Shown here: piece by piece, positions 9,762 through 20,644 of the stretch
How the letters are laid out: every line of letters starts with the position of its first letter
How positions within the stretch are numbered: position 1 is the first letter of the stretch
Source: Euphorbia lathyris
Lineage: Eukaryota; Streptophyta; Magnoliopsida; Malpighiales; Euphorbiaceae
NCBI RefSeq assembly: GCF_963576675.1
Contig: NC_088918.1
Span: 35,001,501-35,065,500, forward strand
DNA: 64,000 nucleotides
Reading direction: 5' to 3'
Position numbers and translations under genes: made by a program
The notes under the pieces: generated by a model
The model's input: only the letters and a program-made list of their open reading frames with translations
What the model was told of the DNA's origin: nothing
Database searches by the model: none

Positions 9762-12377
9762 TCATAAATGCTTCGAGGTAGTAGTGTTAGAACAACTTGC
9801 TGAACTTGAGATTACACTAGGAAGCCGAGTAGTGTTTGGAAGCATGGATGGACAATTCAAACGATTATGACCGATGCTTCCGCATCTGCTACACCTTGTG
9901 CGAATTACATCTTCACCCACGGATGGCCTTCTTTTTTGACCTTTTGGTCGACCAGCAGACCGCCCCTCCTTCTTGGGAGGAAGCACTTTCATAGGATTCT
10001 CGTTCACTTTCCATTCTGATTGATGACCAAGTGGATATATCGACTCACCCCATGCCAACTTAAGTGACTCGTTGGTGTAGTAGCGATGCACCCACCTATA
10101 GGCGTTATCCATCCTATGTTTGGAAGCAACTTTGCATACGTGTTCACATGGAAATTGGGCTAGTTGCCATTTCCTGCACGTACATGTTCCTGCATTTAAA
10201 TCAACAAGTCCACCCTTAACCCGATCACCGATTTGAAAGGTGTGATTATCCACAGGGAAATATGAACAACGTATCGCTGCCCCTACACGCTTTATCATCT
10301 TTTCTTCCGGCTTCCTTGCCAAATAGGCCACACGTTCTTCTACAGAAACATATTAATCTCGTAAATAATTACGTATGTATAAATAAAATAAAATAAAATA
10401 GAATACACGTTTATAACCTGCTTCTGTATGTCTCTCGTAAAACCATTTTTGTAGTGTCATGCGTATGAACTCAACCAACATTGTGATTGGTAGACATCTA
10501 GCCTCCACCATTAACGCGTTGAATGATTCTGCGACATTCGTCGTGATAATGTTATACCGACAACCACAGAAGAATGCACGGGACCATTTCTCTTTTCCAG
10601 CTTGCAGTAAATATTCGGCAGCACCGGAATGTAGTGAACGAAGTGTTGCAAAGGATTCCTCAAAATCAGATACCCGATAGGATTTTGCACATTTCCAAAA
10701 CGCCTTATCTATCTTACGAATTCCACAAAATTTGGCCTTAACATTTTGTTGCAGATGACGAGCGCACGCCCCGTGAACAGCATTAGGAAAAACCAAACTA
10801 ACTGCATGTATAATGCTTTGGTTCCGATCTGATATAATGGCTAGATCTTCAACATCATTCAGACACTCTTTCAATTTATTGAAAAACCAGAGCCATGATT
10901 CATTACTTTCTTTCGGTCCAACTCCAAATGCAACAGGAAAGATCATTTTGTTCGCATCAATACCAACTGCAATGTATAATATGCCGGGATATTTACCTTT
11001 TAAAAAAGTTCCATCAACGGCAATGACAGATCGAATATGTAGTTTAAAACCTCTCAATGATGCACCCATAGCCATAAAGAAAAATCTAAATTGATCATCA
11101 TCATCTGTCTCGATATGTGTCACGGTACCCGAATTTGTACTTTTCAACATCTCACAGTAGTCCGGCAACAACATGAACGATTCCTCCGACGAACCACTTT
11201 GTGCTTCCAATGCCCAGTGTCTTGCTCTCCAAGCTTGCATATAAGAGAGATTAACGGAAAAATCTCGTTCAAAATCGAAAACAATATCCTTTGATCGATG
11301 CACCCGATTTTCCAAATCAAACCTGCTTCGGAGTAGTATCCCTACAACACGTTTCCCCGCTTGCCTATGGTGCGGACATATCTGATCTCTCCCACAAGCG
11401 TGCATGTCCATACCATCTATTCTTGAAAGCCTGAACAAATTAGAACCTAGAATGACGATCCCTCTAGCCCTCCATTTACATTTGCCCACATCCTTACATT
11501 TCACATCAAACAAAGACTTGTTTGATTTGTAAACCTTCCATTCAAACGAATTTTCAATTGCATATTTTCCAAGTGAATCTTGCAATTCAACTTTGTTTGA
11601 AAATATATCATTGACCCTCAAAGTAGTACCTCCGTTTGATTGTTTAGGTGCAATCATATTCACGGGCGCATCGCATGGCTTTGGACACCATCGAAACGGA
11701 TCAGTCATCCTTTTCATTCTATCTTCATCGCCATCCTCATATGGGATACGTTGGACGCATTCAGATTGCTTAACTGTTTCATGAACACTTTTAAAAGGAA
11801 TTTCATTCTGAGTGGTATCTTCATTCTCCACATTGTCACCATTATCGCAACAATAATCATTATCATAATGCTCATCATAATGATCATGATTATCATTATT
11901 CATATAATCATCGATACCATTTCCACAATCGTTGTCATCCTTACCATGTATAGGAGCATCCAGTTCGATGGTGGGATCATTACTTACTACTTCCGTTGGT
12001 TTACTTTGACCAACATGTCCATCCTTGTTAGGTCACAATGCTGAAGCTTGTATTGTTCGCATGTTTAGAGTAACATACAATGGAATCAAATCAGTCGGAT
12101 TCATTCGGTAATACTCTATGAATCCCATGACATCTTCATCGTCATCAATATCTGCTATCCCACCATGCAGTTTATTTGGACCATATGTCGCCTGCATGGC
12201 CATTTGGAGATCATACGAGGTTGAGTCAACGCGAAGTGCACCATAAACTTTCTCTTTCAACTTTTGCAAGTCAATATCTGTTGGCAAAACCAACAACTTC
12301 GCTTTACCACCCACGTATGTCATAACAGTTCCTTCTGTGGTCCACAGTCTGTTCCAAGATAAAAAAAACACGTACAC
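9762..12377 (-). pseudogene. mudrA-type MULE transposase with one nonsense codon
   Basis: One reading frame runs from 12377 to 10418, then a GT..AG intron (10417-10340), then 10339-9762. The N-terminal part (12377-12033) resembles the ubiquitin-like/PB1 region of MULE transposases. A TGA at 12035-12033 interrupts it, and the frame continues without shift. An acidic Asn/Asp-rich linker and the MULE transposase domain follow. The acidic triad looks intact: Asp in VDGTF (about 11014), Asp in ISDRNQS (about 10828) and Glu in NVAESFN (about 10528). The second exon has a SWIM zinc finger (C-T-C ... C-E-H) and a CCHC knuckle near its end. An ATG at 11903 could allow an N-truncated product that keeps the catalytic domain. 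The gene converges with the Ulp1-like gene. Confidence 0.85.
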
Positions 12378-12459
12378 CTCTCTTTGGTTGACATACTTCT
12401 ACATTTAGTAAAATGGACACGTGATCAAAACATAATAAAGCCAATTCATATGTAAATGA

Positions 12460-12700
12460 TGCTCAAATGCGACATGATACACCAAAATGCGACTCAAATG
12501 CGACATGATACACCAAAATGCGACTCAAATGCGACAAGCTATACCAAAATGCGACGGCCAAATGCGACATGCTACATCAAATGCGACCGCCAAATGCGAC
12601 CGCAAATACGACATGGATATGAATGCGACAAGCTATATGTTAGTCCTTGTCACATTTGATTCTCTGTGTCGCATTTGAGCATCAGAATGCGACACATCGG
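12460..12700. repeat. ATGCGAC repeat cluster 5, upstream of the transposase gene
   Basis: About a dozen AAATGCGAC motifs lie mostly in one orientation in units of about 30 bp (for example GCGACATGATACACCAAA). They lie between the transposase N-terminus and the right TIR, where a promoter would be expected. Confidence 0.85.
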
Positions 12701-12919
12701 GAGACAATGGCGGAATCGGAAAATGTCAAGATTCAAGCAAATGTATTCGCATACCAACTGTGTATTTCTAGTAATGTGAATGAAAAATGAAGGAATGATA
12801 CTTACATGAATTTGAATGGGGTATGGATGTCTTTAGATCTTGGGTTGAGTTGATGAATTTTGCTGTGAGAATGTGAAAGTAAATGAAAGGGAAAGAGGAG
12901 ATGGTTGTTATATGAGAAC

Positions 12920-13031
12920 AAGGGTAGTTTTGTCCAAAATGGGTTTATTTGTCTAATTTGGTAAAATGAAAGGAAGGTGGGTTAGATATGTAAAGTGGGG
13001 TCCTTCATTGGGTTAGATTAGTAATTATCCC
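12920..13031 (-). repeat. MULE right terminal inverted repeat
   Basis: Exact inverted copy of 4942-5053. Outside it the sequence TTTTTTTA repeats the left flank. Confidence 0.92.
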
Positions 13032-13039
13032 TTTTTTTA

Positions 13040-13357
13040 CTCTCTTAATTTTCTCTCTTCAGTGGTTAAGTACTGAGCAATAAGTATATTCTAGAGCTTA
13101 CGTCCGTGCCATGATAGAAGCGGGAATATCTCAATTGAGTGGATATCGAATGTAAGTACGTATGTTTGGGATAAAATTTGCGGAAACGAAATTTCATTGA
13201 ATTCAAAAGGAGGTTAATAACATCTTATGGAATAGAAGATAAAATAAAAGACAAGGATAAAGACTACAAGTGCAATCCTCTCTCTCATGCTACTTCAGGA
13301 AGCTTCAGGTTCTTCCACTTCATAAGTGTCCTCAATCTTGAGAACTTCTTCTTTAGC
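13040..13357. other. Internal region of the large LTR element, no gene seen
   Basis: This is the sequence between the MULE and the gag-like ORF stop. It continues the minus-strand element downstream of gag. No ORF, repeat or motif was recognised. Confidence 0.4.
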
Positions 13358-14167
13358 TCATCCTGATCCGTTGTAGACTTCACCGTTCAAGGAACAAGTC
13401 GAAGGCTTCATCTGATGAGAAGGATCTGGATCACTTATCTTTCCAGCTTCGATGAGATCTTGAATTTCATGCTTCAACCTCATGCAAGTACTTGTTTCGT
13501 GACCATATCTCTGGTGGAAGTGGAAGCAGCCCCTGCGTTTGGCTAACTCAGTGGTTTGACCTCCCGTGGCTGGTAGAGGATGAAGTATGTCATGCATTCG
13601 TAGACCCTCCAACACTTCAAATAAGGGTTGAGTGAAAGTGGAGAACTCCCTTCCCTCCCCTCTATACTGAGCGGGTGATGGAGGGCGAACAACCCTGGCA
13701 ATCTCATGTCCCCGATGGTGTGGATCTTGTTGTGTTCGTGAAAAATAGTGTGAGGCTACCCTTAGTGGAGTGAATGTTTGTGGGGTAGATTGTGACGCGA
13801 ACTGGAACATAGGTTTCTCTACAGCAGCTTTCGGGATTTCCGCAACCAGCGACTCACTCAGGACCTCCCGGACCAACCTTTTCAGCTCTATCTTGAATTC
13901 ATCTGAAGCAAGGATATCGGGAAGAACTCGCTCGATTTCTGCTCTGAGATTGAAATCTCCTATCATCCCCTGGGAACTTTCAACCCCATTATTTTTAGCA
14001 GCCTCCGGATCATTAAGAGCGCGTTTGAACTCATCAGAAAAGATGTATTTGGCTAAAGCCCCTTGCACACGGCTCTCAAGATTGTGGTTTGAATTGCTGG
14101 ACTGGGCCATGAGTTGTGTTTCTAATAAGGAAAGAGAAAGGATCGGTGAGTGGAGCTTTTTAGGCAT
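13358..14167 (-). CDS. Short gag-like ORF of the large non-autonomous LTR element
   Basis: An uninterrupted 269-codon frame lies on the same strand as the element's LTRs. ATG codons at 14167 and 14110 are both possible, and the second (MAQSSNS) looks more natural. The protein has a charged N-terminal half with two similar segments, each holding a SDEFK motif. A Pro-rich middle follows. Near the C-terminus is a Cys/His knuckle (CFHFHQRYGHETSTC), then KHEIQDLIEAGKI, which is typical of plant gypsy Gag C-termini. The long capsid core of a full Gag is not visible and no protease, RT or integrase follows before the 3' LTR. The family call rests on the knuckle region only. Confidence 0.6.
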   Translation of the reverse strand: MPKKLHSPILSLSLLETQLMAQSSNSNHNLESRVQGALAKYIFSDEFKRALNDPEAAKNNGVESSQGMIGDFNLRAEIERVLPDILASDEFKIELKRLVREVLSESLVAEIPKAAVEKPMFQFASQSTPQTFTPLRVASHYFSRTQQDPHHRGHEIARVVRPPSPAQYRGEGREFSTFTQPLFEVLEGLRMHDILHPLPATGGQTTELAKRRGCFHFHQRYGHETSTCMRLKHEIQDLIEAGKISDPDPSHQMKPSTCSLNGEVYNGSG

Positions 14168-17100
14168 TATGAATTTTGATGATGCGATGCACGTGTGATG
14201 CGAATGCCAGAGCTATTTACTTGTGCCTCCTATCGATGGATGTATGATTTATGCATGATTTGTGGTGTGCACTTTATTTCTTACAACATAAAAATGATTT
14301 TGAATAGAGCTAAACTCCCTTTTTACCAGAGCTGTCGGCAGCGCTTCGGTCGTCTGTGCTGACTTACCTGTTTGGAAGTGCGGATGCCCGAAACCATTTC
14401 AACTGTTATACACACATTAGTATGAACCCTACGAGTCTACTATGCAATGCTTTATAAGATGTACAATGTTGAATGATGCTCGACACGACTGACGCTTGTG
14501 AGATTGAGACGACCCTTATTGGTGTGTAAAATTCACTAGGACGCTAGGTAAATGAGAGTGTGCCCCGGTGATATTCATGACGGGTAAATATATTCGAGGG
14601 GTAGCGACATGAGTGGGGGGAATGACATACTTGGTACCTCGACACGACTCATGATCTAAAAAAAAAAAGACAACATAAGCGACTATACATGAGATGTATG
14701 TAAGGGATTGTCATCATCGGTGGTAATGACGTACTTCAAAGATACGGGGCGTTACACAGGCTGATGTGACGCTCATGGTACATCTGAGACTTAAAAAACC
14801 CATGATGAAGACGTGTGGGGCATGTGTCCATAGTTTACTTGGTGTCAATACCGACAGCAGGGAACCGCATTTCTGGGAAACACCAGCTTTCTGAAACAGG
14901 CCGACATACAGGGTGTGTCCTAAACTAGAAGTAAGTGGGATGTGACCACCCCACATGGGGCGTGGATCCATGGTTAGTAGACGTACCGACGGAACCTTAG
15001 TGTGCTATGCAGAAATTGGTAACACACGGGATGTGCCCTAAACAGGTTAAGGCATAAGGGAGACGCGAGTGACATATGTGATGTGCGCCAATTGTCAGCT
15101 TCTCTCGGAAAGCAACTATTACCATGATGGGTATCATTTGACGGGACAATGAACATGGAATACCCGATACTCGAGGTCCGAATAGGATGCATATGTCAAC
15201 ATACGAGGTATGTGCCAATTATCAACTCCTACGGTATGCCTTAGAGGTAGCCAAAAGGCATGATGGGAGTCACGCTTGATGTGCCCCCACGATTGACTTA
15301 TACACAACTCACGAACGACGTGATGGCTTGATTTGGGGATTTCGACCGTTGCGGGGGAAATCCGACATGCTGGGTACGAGACACGAATAGGATACACATA
15401 CGGCACACGTATTATCTAACCAACTTTGGACATAGATGAAGCACATAGATGACTCAAGAGGTACCTCCTAACCATATTGGAGGTGTCAGCTAGACACGAC
15501 ACCGACACGCAGGGTGCAGTTTAAGGATTAACTCAAGCTAGAGACACAAATACCTCGATGTATTCACGGATATTGGTGCGTCTGGTAGAATGAGAGGTGT
15601 CCCGATCCGATCGAGGTACCAATGAGATGCAAACGACGACTTACCTGGTATGTGTCAAAGGTTAATTTGTTTCATAGCGCAAACCAGACGACGATATGTT
15701 TTATGAGAATCCCTAAAGATCTTACGTGGATATTTATGACGTATGTGGTCCATTACTGATATTTGAGATACCAGCGATGACACACGGGGTAGGCGTCGAT
15801 AGTTCGACTGGAATCTATCACTATGAACAAACTCAATGCTTGAGGAGCAACGAAGGCATAAACCAAGACCTTTGAGGTGAGTGCCAAATGTTGGACGCAG
15901 ACGCGGTACGAACATCTCGATACTACTGATACGAACGAGACCCAAATAGCGATATATGGGGTAAATGTCTCGGACTCGTAAATAAGACAATTCAAAGTTT
16001 GGAGCATAGGGACAATGGTAGCATGATATAGGGGGAGTGTGTCGAGGAGTTGACAACATAAACAAACCGTTGTTTGAGGCGCACTCAAGACACGAGTGAC
16101 GACCCATGGGGCATACGCCAAAAGTTCGACATGAGTTTCACGACATGAACAACTCAGTGTGTTGAGGTGTGAGCAGGACGCTCGAGACAGCCTATAAGGT
16201 ATGTGCCAAATGGTACGACTTGGGCTTGGTGACATGAATCACTTTATATAAGAGGTACGCGCCAAAAGTTCGACTCGAACTTGTCGATACGAATGAGTCA
16301 ACATTGGAGATGTAAGCGAGATGCCCGCGATGACATATATGATACTTGCCCCAGGTTCAACTTGAACTCGATGACACGAGAGACTCGACATTCGACATGC
16401 GAATAGGACATACCCAACAGCGCATGGGGTATGTGCCAAAAGCTTAACCCCGACTGGATGGTATAAATGACTCGGCCTTTGATACGTAAGCAATGTGTGA
16501 GGGATGACATACGGAACGCGTGTCAAAAGGTTGGTCTGGAACTTGATAGCCTAATGACATATTTGCGAACTACAAATATTGCCTACGACACGGTGACACG
16601 TCGGGTATGTTTTGACAAGGCTCAATGTATGACTAAAGCGCAAGCGTTGACATACAAGGTATGCACCAAAAGCTGATACGTGCTCGAACACTAGCATCAC
16701 ATGTCTGGAATACTGACGCATTACGATATATAGTGACATACCTGGTATGTCTCATATTGGTTTGGCCGTTTTGAAGATGCGACGGGGTGTCTCAAGAAGG
16801 TCAAGGACGTGCGGTTACCTTAGTATAATGATGCATCGATATACAAGGTACGACTGAGGGTGCCAATGGGGCGTGACGATGACCTACTAGCTAAGAGGTT
16901 AGTACAATGACGCATGGATTTATTAGATGTGACGAGGCGACATATAAGGCGCCAGTTGAAGTATGAATATGACGCGATGACTTCGTATGGAACGTGCGTC
17001 AGAGGGTCAATGTGAACATGGGGTCCGGACAGCGGGACGATGTAAATACAAGGGGGCACCATGACAACCCACGTGGCACCACTAAAGGTACAAATGGGAG

Positions 17101-17492
17101 GTGTGGACAACACACGAGTTAAGGGTTCGCTTCGGAGCTCAAGGTATTGCCCACGACTCTGAAATACGGAGGTGCTATGTATGGACTACCTCCCCAGATG
17201 CGGATGACGACAGGTAAGCGAGATTCGTGTGAAATAGTTGACTCGACCCTAAGGTACCGATCGTATAACAACGTAACTTTGGAGTATAGGTGCACGGTGC
17301 GCCGACATACGTGGCATGTCTTAGCGTACGAAGGTCATGATGACAACTTACGAGATAAGGGGCACGGATAATATAACGACGTAATTTGGAATCACATGGG
17401 CATTGTGTATAGCGTGGGGACATACGTGGGTATGTCTTGAGATACGAAAGGGAGGTGACGACGACCCGTGAGATTATGGTTCTATTTGAGTT
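14168..17492. repeat. 5' internal region with degenerate satellite-like hairpin repeats (part 1)
   Basis: From about 14650 onward the sequence repeats variants of ACATACGGGGTATGTGCCAA at irregular spacing of roughly 50-150 bp. Clear examples are near 15208, 15648, 16198, 16254, 16430, 16660, 16741 and 17411. The core CATAC-GGG-GTATG is a small inverted repeat. Short ORFs on both strands here follow the repeat and have no family resemblance. The region continues after the copia insertion at 29017. Confidence 0.6.
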
Positions 17493-17497
17493 CAAGG
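17493..17497. repeat. Target site duplication CAAGG (left) of the Sirevirus-like element
   Basis: CAAGG directly precedes the 5' LTR and recurs at 29012-29016 directly after the 3' LTR. Confidence 0.92.
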
Positions 17498-18837
17498 TGT
17501 TGAAACACCTTTCCACATAATTTTGATTTGACAAAATTGTTTAAGTATAATTAAAATATATTCTAAACACACTAAGTTTAAATACGTTGATTTATTCTAC
17601 TAATGTGTTTGTTCAATGTTGAGTTAAATTGTTTATAAGACACAAGATTAAAAGGCTCAAGCCCAATACGGAAGTCAAAGCCCAAGTCAAACAGTTTAAG
17701 GCAACTCGGCCCGCGTATGTCAAAACGCTGTCGTTATGTACAAAACACAGCTTAGCAAGAGAAGGATCTAGAAGACCTTCAAGGAACAACTTCGGAACGA
17801 AGCTGCTGAGTTGATTCGACAAACAGTACAAGACAGCAGCTGGCTAAGAACAACTTCCAGACAAAGTATTTCTACTTTGGGTAAAGTTCAGAAGACACAG
17901 TATGCTGTCTAGTTGACATTACCATAAATGGAGAGACACTTTGCCGAGCTGACCAAAAGCTGACCAAGGACAGAAGATACTCAAATCTGATTGGCCGAGA
18001 GCTCTGAGCAAGTCAGGATGACAACGATAGGAAGTCATTTCCCTCCAACGGTTATTTCGAAATTCGAAATGACCGATGCCTCAGACGTCTCTATAAATAG
18101 TGCCATCAGTTGCTTCATTCTATAGAGAACTTGATCAAGCCATTACGCTGACCAAATTTCTACGCAAAGTTCTCTAAGCAAAAGCAAAGCAATCTTACAC
18201 TATATTTCATATCTTTTGTGTAAAAGTCTAGAGTGATTATTCAATCATCTAAGGTGTCTTAGCAATCATTGTATAGGACAAACACTTATCATTTCTAGAG
18301 ATTAGAAAGGAGAGGCTGAGTACTCGGTTATAGTACTCAGCGAGAGATTATGATTGAGTAGAGGTATAGAGGAAGGTACTCTTGTTATACTCAGTTGCTA
18401 AGATTGTAAAAGGTTTGATGCTCTACCGTTAAAGAGCTCAGTAGAGAATTCGAAATCTCAGAACGTGTTCCGGGGACAGGACGCAGGCTTGGAGGCCGAA
18501 CCTGGATAAATCTGCTGAGTAACATATTTCTAACCTTTAACTCCTTTATATATTTATTGCTTGCTTAAACAAAAACTGACCAAGTAAAGAGGTCAAGCTG
18601 AGTTGTGCGCGTTGAATATCCGAGCTCAGGAATAGACTTTAAGTGTTATCTCCTGACTCAAGTAAAGAAACTGACCTAGTCACTAGTTGACTAAGCCAGT
18701 ATCTTGTTATTCACTCAGCGCCACTGTCCAAACCTTTTTCTCACGAAAAAGAAGTCTGCCCTAGCTTAAAATTTTTGAATAGTTCCTAACACCCCCCCCC
18801 CTTGGAACTATACTTGTAATGTTATAAGGGACCAACA
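17498..18837 (+). repeat. 5' LTR of the Sirevirus-like element
   Basis: The 1340-bp LTR runs from TGTTGAAACACC to GGGACCAACA. A TATA-like CTATAAATAGTGCC lies near 18091. It ends beside the primer binding site. Confidence 0.92.
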
Positions 18838-18839
18838 AG

Positions 18840-18851
18840 TGGTATCAGAGC
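18840..18851 (+). other. Primer binding site, tRNA-iMet type
   Basis: TGGTATCAGAGC lies two bases after the 5' LTR. It is the usual initiator-Met primer site of copia elements. Confidence 0.92.
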
Positions 18852-18899
18852 TTAAAATCTCACTGTAAAAGGTTTAACCACCTTGAGCTGATCCCCACT

Positions 18900-20639
18900 A
18901 TGGGCGAAAACAGCACTCGGTTTCTCCCAGGAAACCAAACAACTCAGATCTTACCTGAGGGGCTGTCCATTACTCGGCCTCCCCTATTCTTCGGGTCTAA
19001 CTACACCTTCTGGAAGAATAGGATGAAAAATTTCATTCAGGCTACAAATATGAGTGCCTGGCTATCCATAGTCCAAGGTCCATTTATACCTGTCGAAGTT
19101 GTGGCTGGCCAAACAGTTGTTAAAGCTGAGGCCAAATGGACAGAGGATGATCTCAAGAAGCTACAAAATCATGCTTCGGCTATAAATATGCTTCACTGTG
19201 CGCTCGATGCTATAGAATATAATAAAATCTCAGGTTGTGAGTCGGCGCAAGAGATCTGGAAGAAGCTGGAGGTCACCTACGAAGGAACCAATAAAGTAAA
19301 GGAGTCTAAGGTGAACCAGCAGATGAGAATGTACGAGCTGTTCGAAATGAACAATGATGAGGGTATATCTGACATGAATGCAAGGTTTACCAACATCATC
19401 AATGAGCTTAAGAGACTTGGGAAGATCTTCACTGAGGAAGAACAAGTCAAAAAGATACTCAGGAGTCTTCCTAAAGACTGGCAAGCAAAGAAGACCGCTG
19501 TTGAGGAAGCTCAGGACTTAACCACCTACAAATATGACGAACTCATCGGCTCGTTGCTGACCCATGAGATATCAATGAAAAACTTCGAGGTGAAGGAAAA
19601 GTCTGAAGACAAGAAGCAGAAATCTCTTGTCATGAAAGCTGACCCCACTGATGGGAGGTCAACAGATGATGAGGAGATGGCTATGTTCACAAGGAAGATG
19701 AAAAGGCTGTTCAGGAAGAATGACAAATATTCTAAGAAGCCTTACAGAAAGTTTGATAAGTATAAAGCTGAGTCCATCGACAGCAAATACAAGAAAGACA
19801 ACTCAAAGCCCATTACATGCTTTGAATGTCATCAAACTGGCCATATCAAGTCAAGCTGCCCCACGGTGAGGAAAGATAAGAACGGCAAAAAGGCAATGGT
19901 GGCTACATGGAGCGACAGTGATGAGTCTTCATCAACAGAAGCTGAGGCCACTGAGTCAGCGAAGATATGCTTCATGGCTGACGAACTTGCTAAGCCATGC
20001 GTCTCTGAGCATGCTGACCCCTCCATTGCATCTGATGATGAGGAGCAATCAAATGAGGTAATATCACTTTCCCAGCTCAGAAACGAAATGGGTAATGCCC
20101 TGAGTCACCTCTATACACTTGTCAAAAGGTGTAATAAGAAAATTAGAGCACTCAGCAGGCGCTGTGACGAGGTTGAAGAGGTCAAGCTAAGTGACCTCAG
20201 ATTCCTTCTTCAGGACAACTCAACTTTGCATGATAATATGGAGATCATACATAAGTCTGTCTCTGAAGTCCAATCAGATTCAAAGAAACTGAGAAAGGAC
20301 GTCACAAATATCCATAACCAACTAAAGGTTCAAAACAAAAGAAATATTCCTCTGAATGCTCAGTACTGAAGTACTGGTCAGCAGAGATGGAATCCCCAGC
20401 GGAATGTCCAGTGTGACTTCTATGGGAAGAAAGGACACACCACAAAGGTGTGCTGGCACGCTCAGCACTGGGGTGCTGACCAGTCAGTGAGAAATCCTAA
20501 ACGGAAGGTCAGCTGTGACTTCTGTGGAAAGAATGGCCATACTGTCCAAGTATGCCGCCATAAAATAAAATATGATGCTTTACCTGTTGAACCTAACAAG
20601 CAAGGACCCAAAAAGAATTGGGTACCTAAAAGTAACTAG
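18900..20639 (+). pseudogene. Copia gag (Sirevirus-like), one internal stop
   Basis: The frame opens at ATG 18900. It reads a DUF4219/UBN2-type capsid region (FWKNRMKNFIQ, then the AINMLHCALD area), then a Lys-rich stretch. A CCHC knuckle, CFECHQTGHIKSSCP, is near 19818-19862. A coiled-coil-like acidic segment follows. A TGA at 20367-20369 interrupts the frame, which continues in phase to TAG at 20637-20639. The continuation holds two further knuckles of the form CDF.GK.GHT..VC. Gag would package the RNA and assemble particles. With the stop, the last two knuckles would be lost. Confidence 0.85.
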
Positions 20640-20644
20640 TTACA

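Larger units (their letters stand above)
4942..13031. mobile_element. Mutator-like DNA transposon (MULE) carrying DUF1985/Ulp1 and transposase genes
   Basis: The element is bounded by 112-bp terminal inverted repeats (4942-5053 and 12920-13031) that are identical over their whole length and begin GGGATAATTACTAATC. Flanking T-runs share TTTTTTTA (4934-4941 and 13032-13039), compatible with an 8-9 bp target duplication in a poly-T site. Inside, a plus-strand gene with DUF1985 and Ulp1 parts converges on a minus-strand mudrA-type transposase. This layout matches the Ulp1-carrying MULE group described in plants (Kaonashi-type). It is inserted in the 3' internal region of the large LTR element. 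The identical TIRs argue for a recent insertion, although both genes carry lesions. Confidence 0.88.

Noticed and set aside
14714..17831. Many short ORFs on both strands in the degenerate array
   Set aside because: No similarity to families, no consistent strand, and open frames follow the repeat motif. The region is leader sequence of the retroelement.
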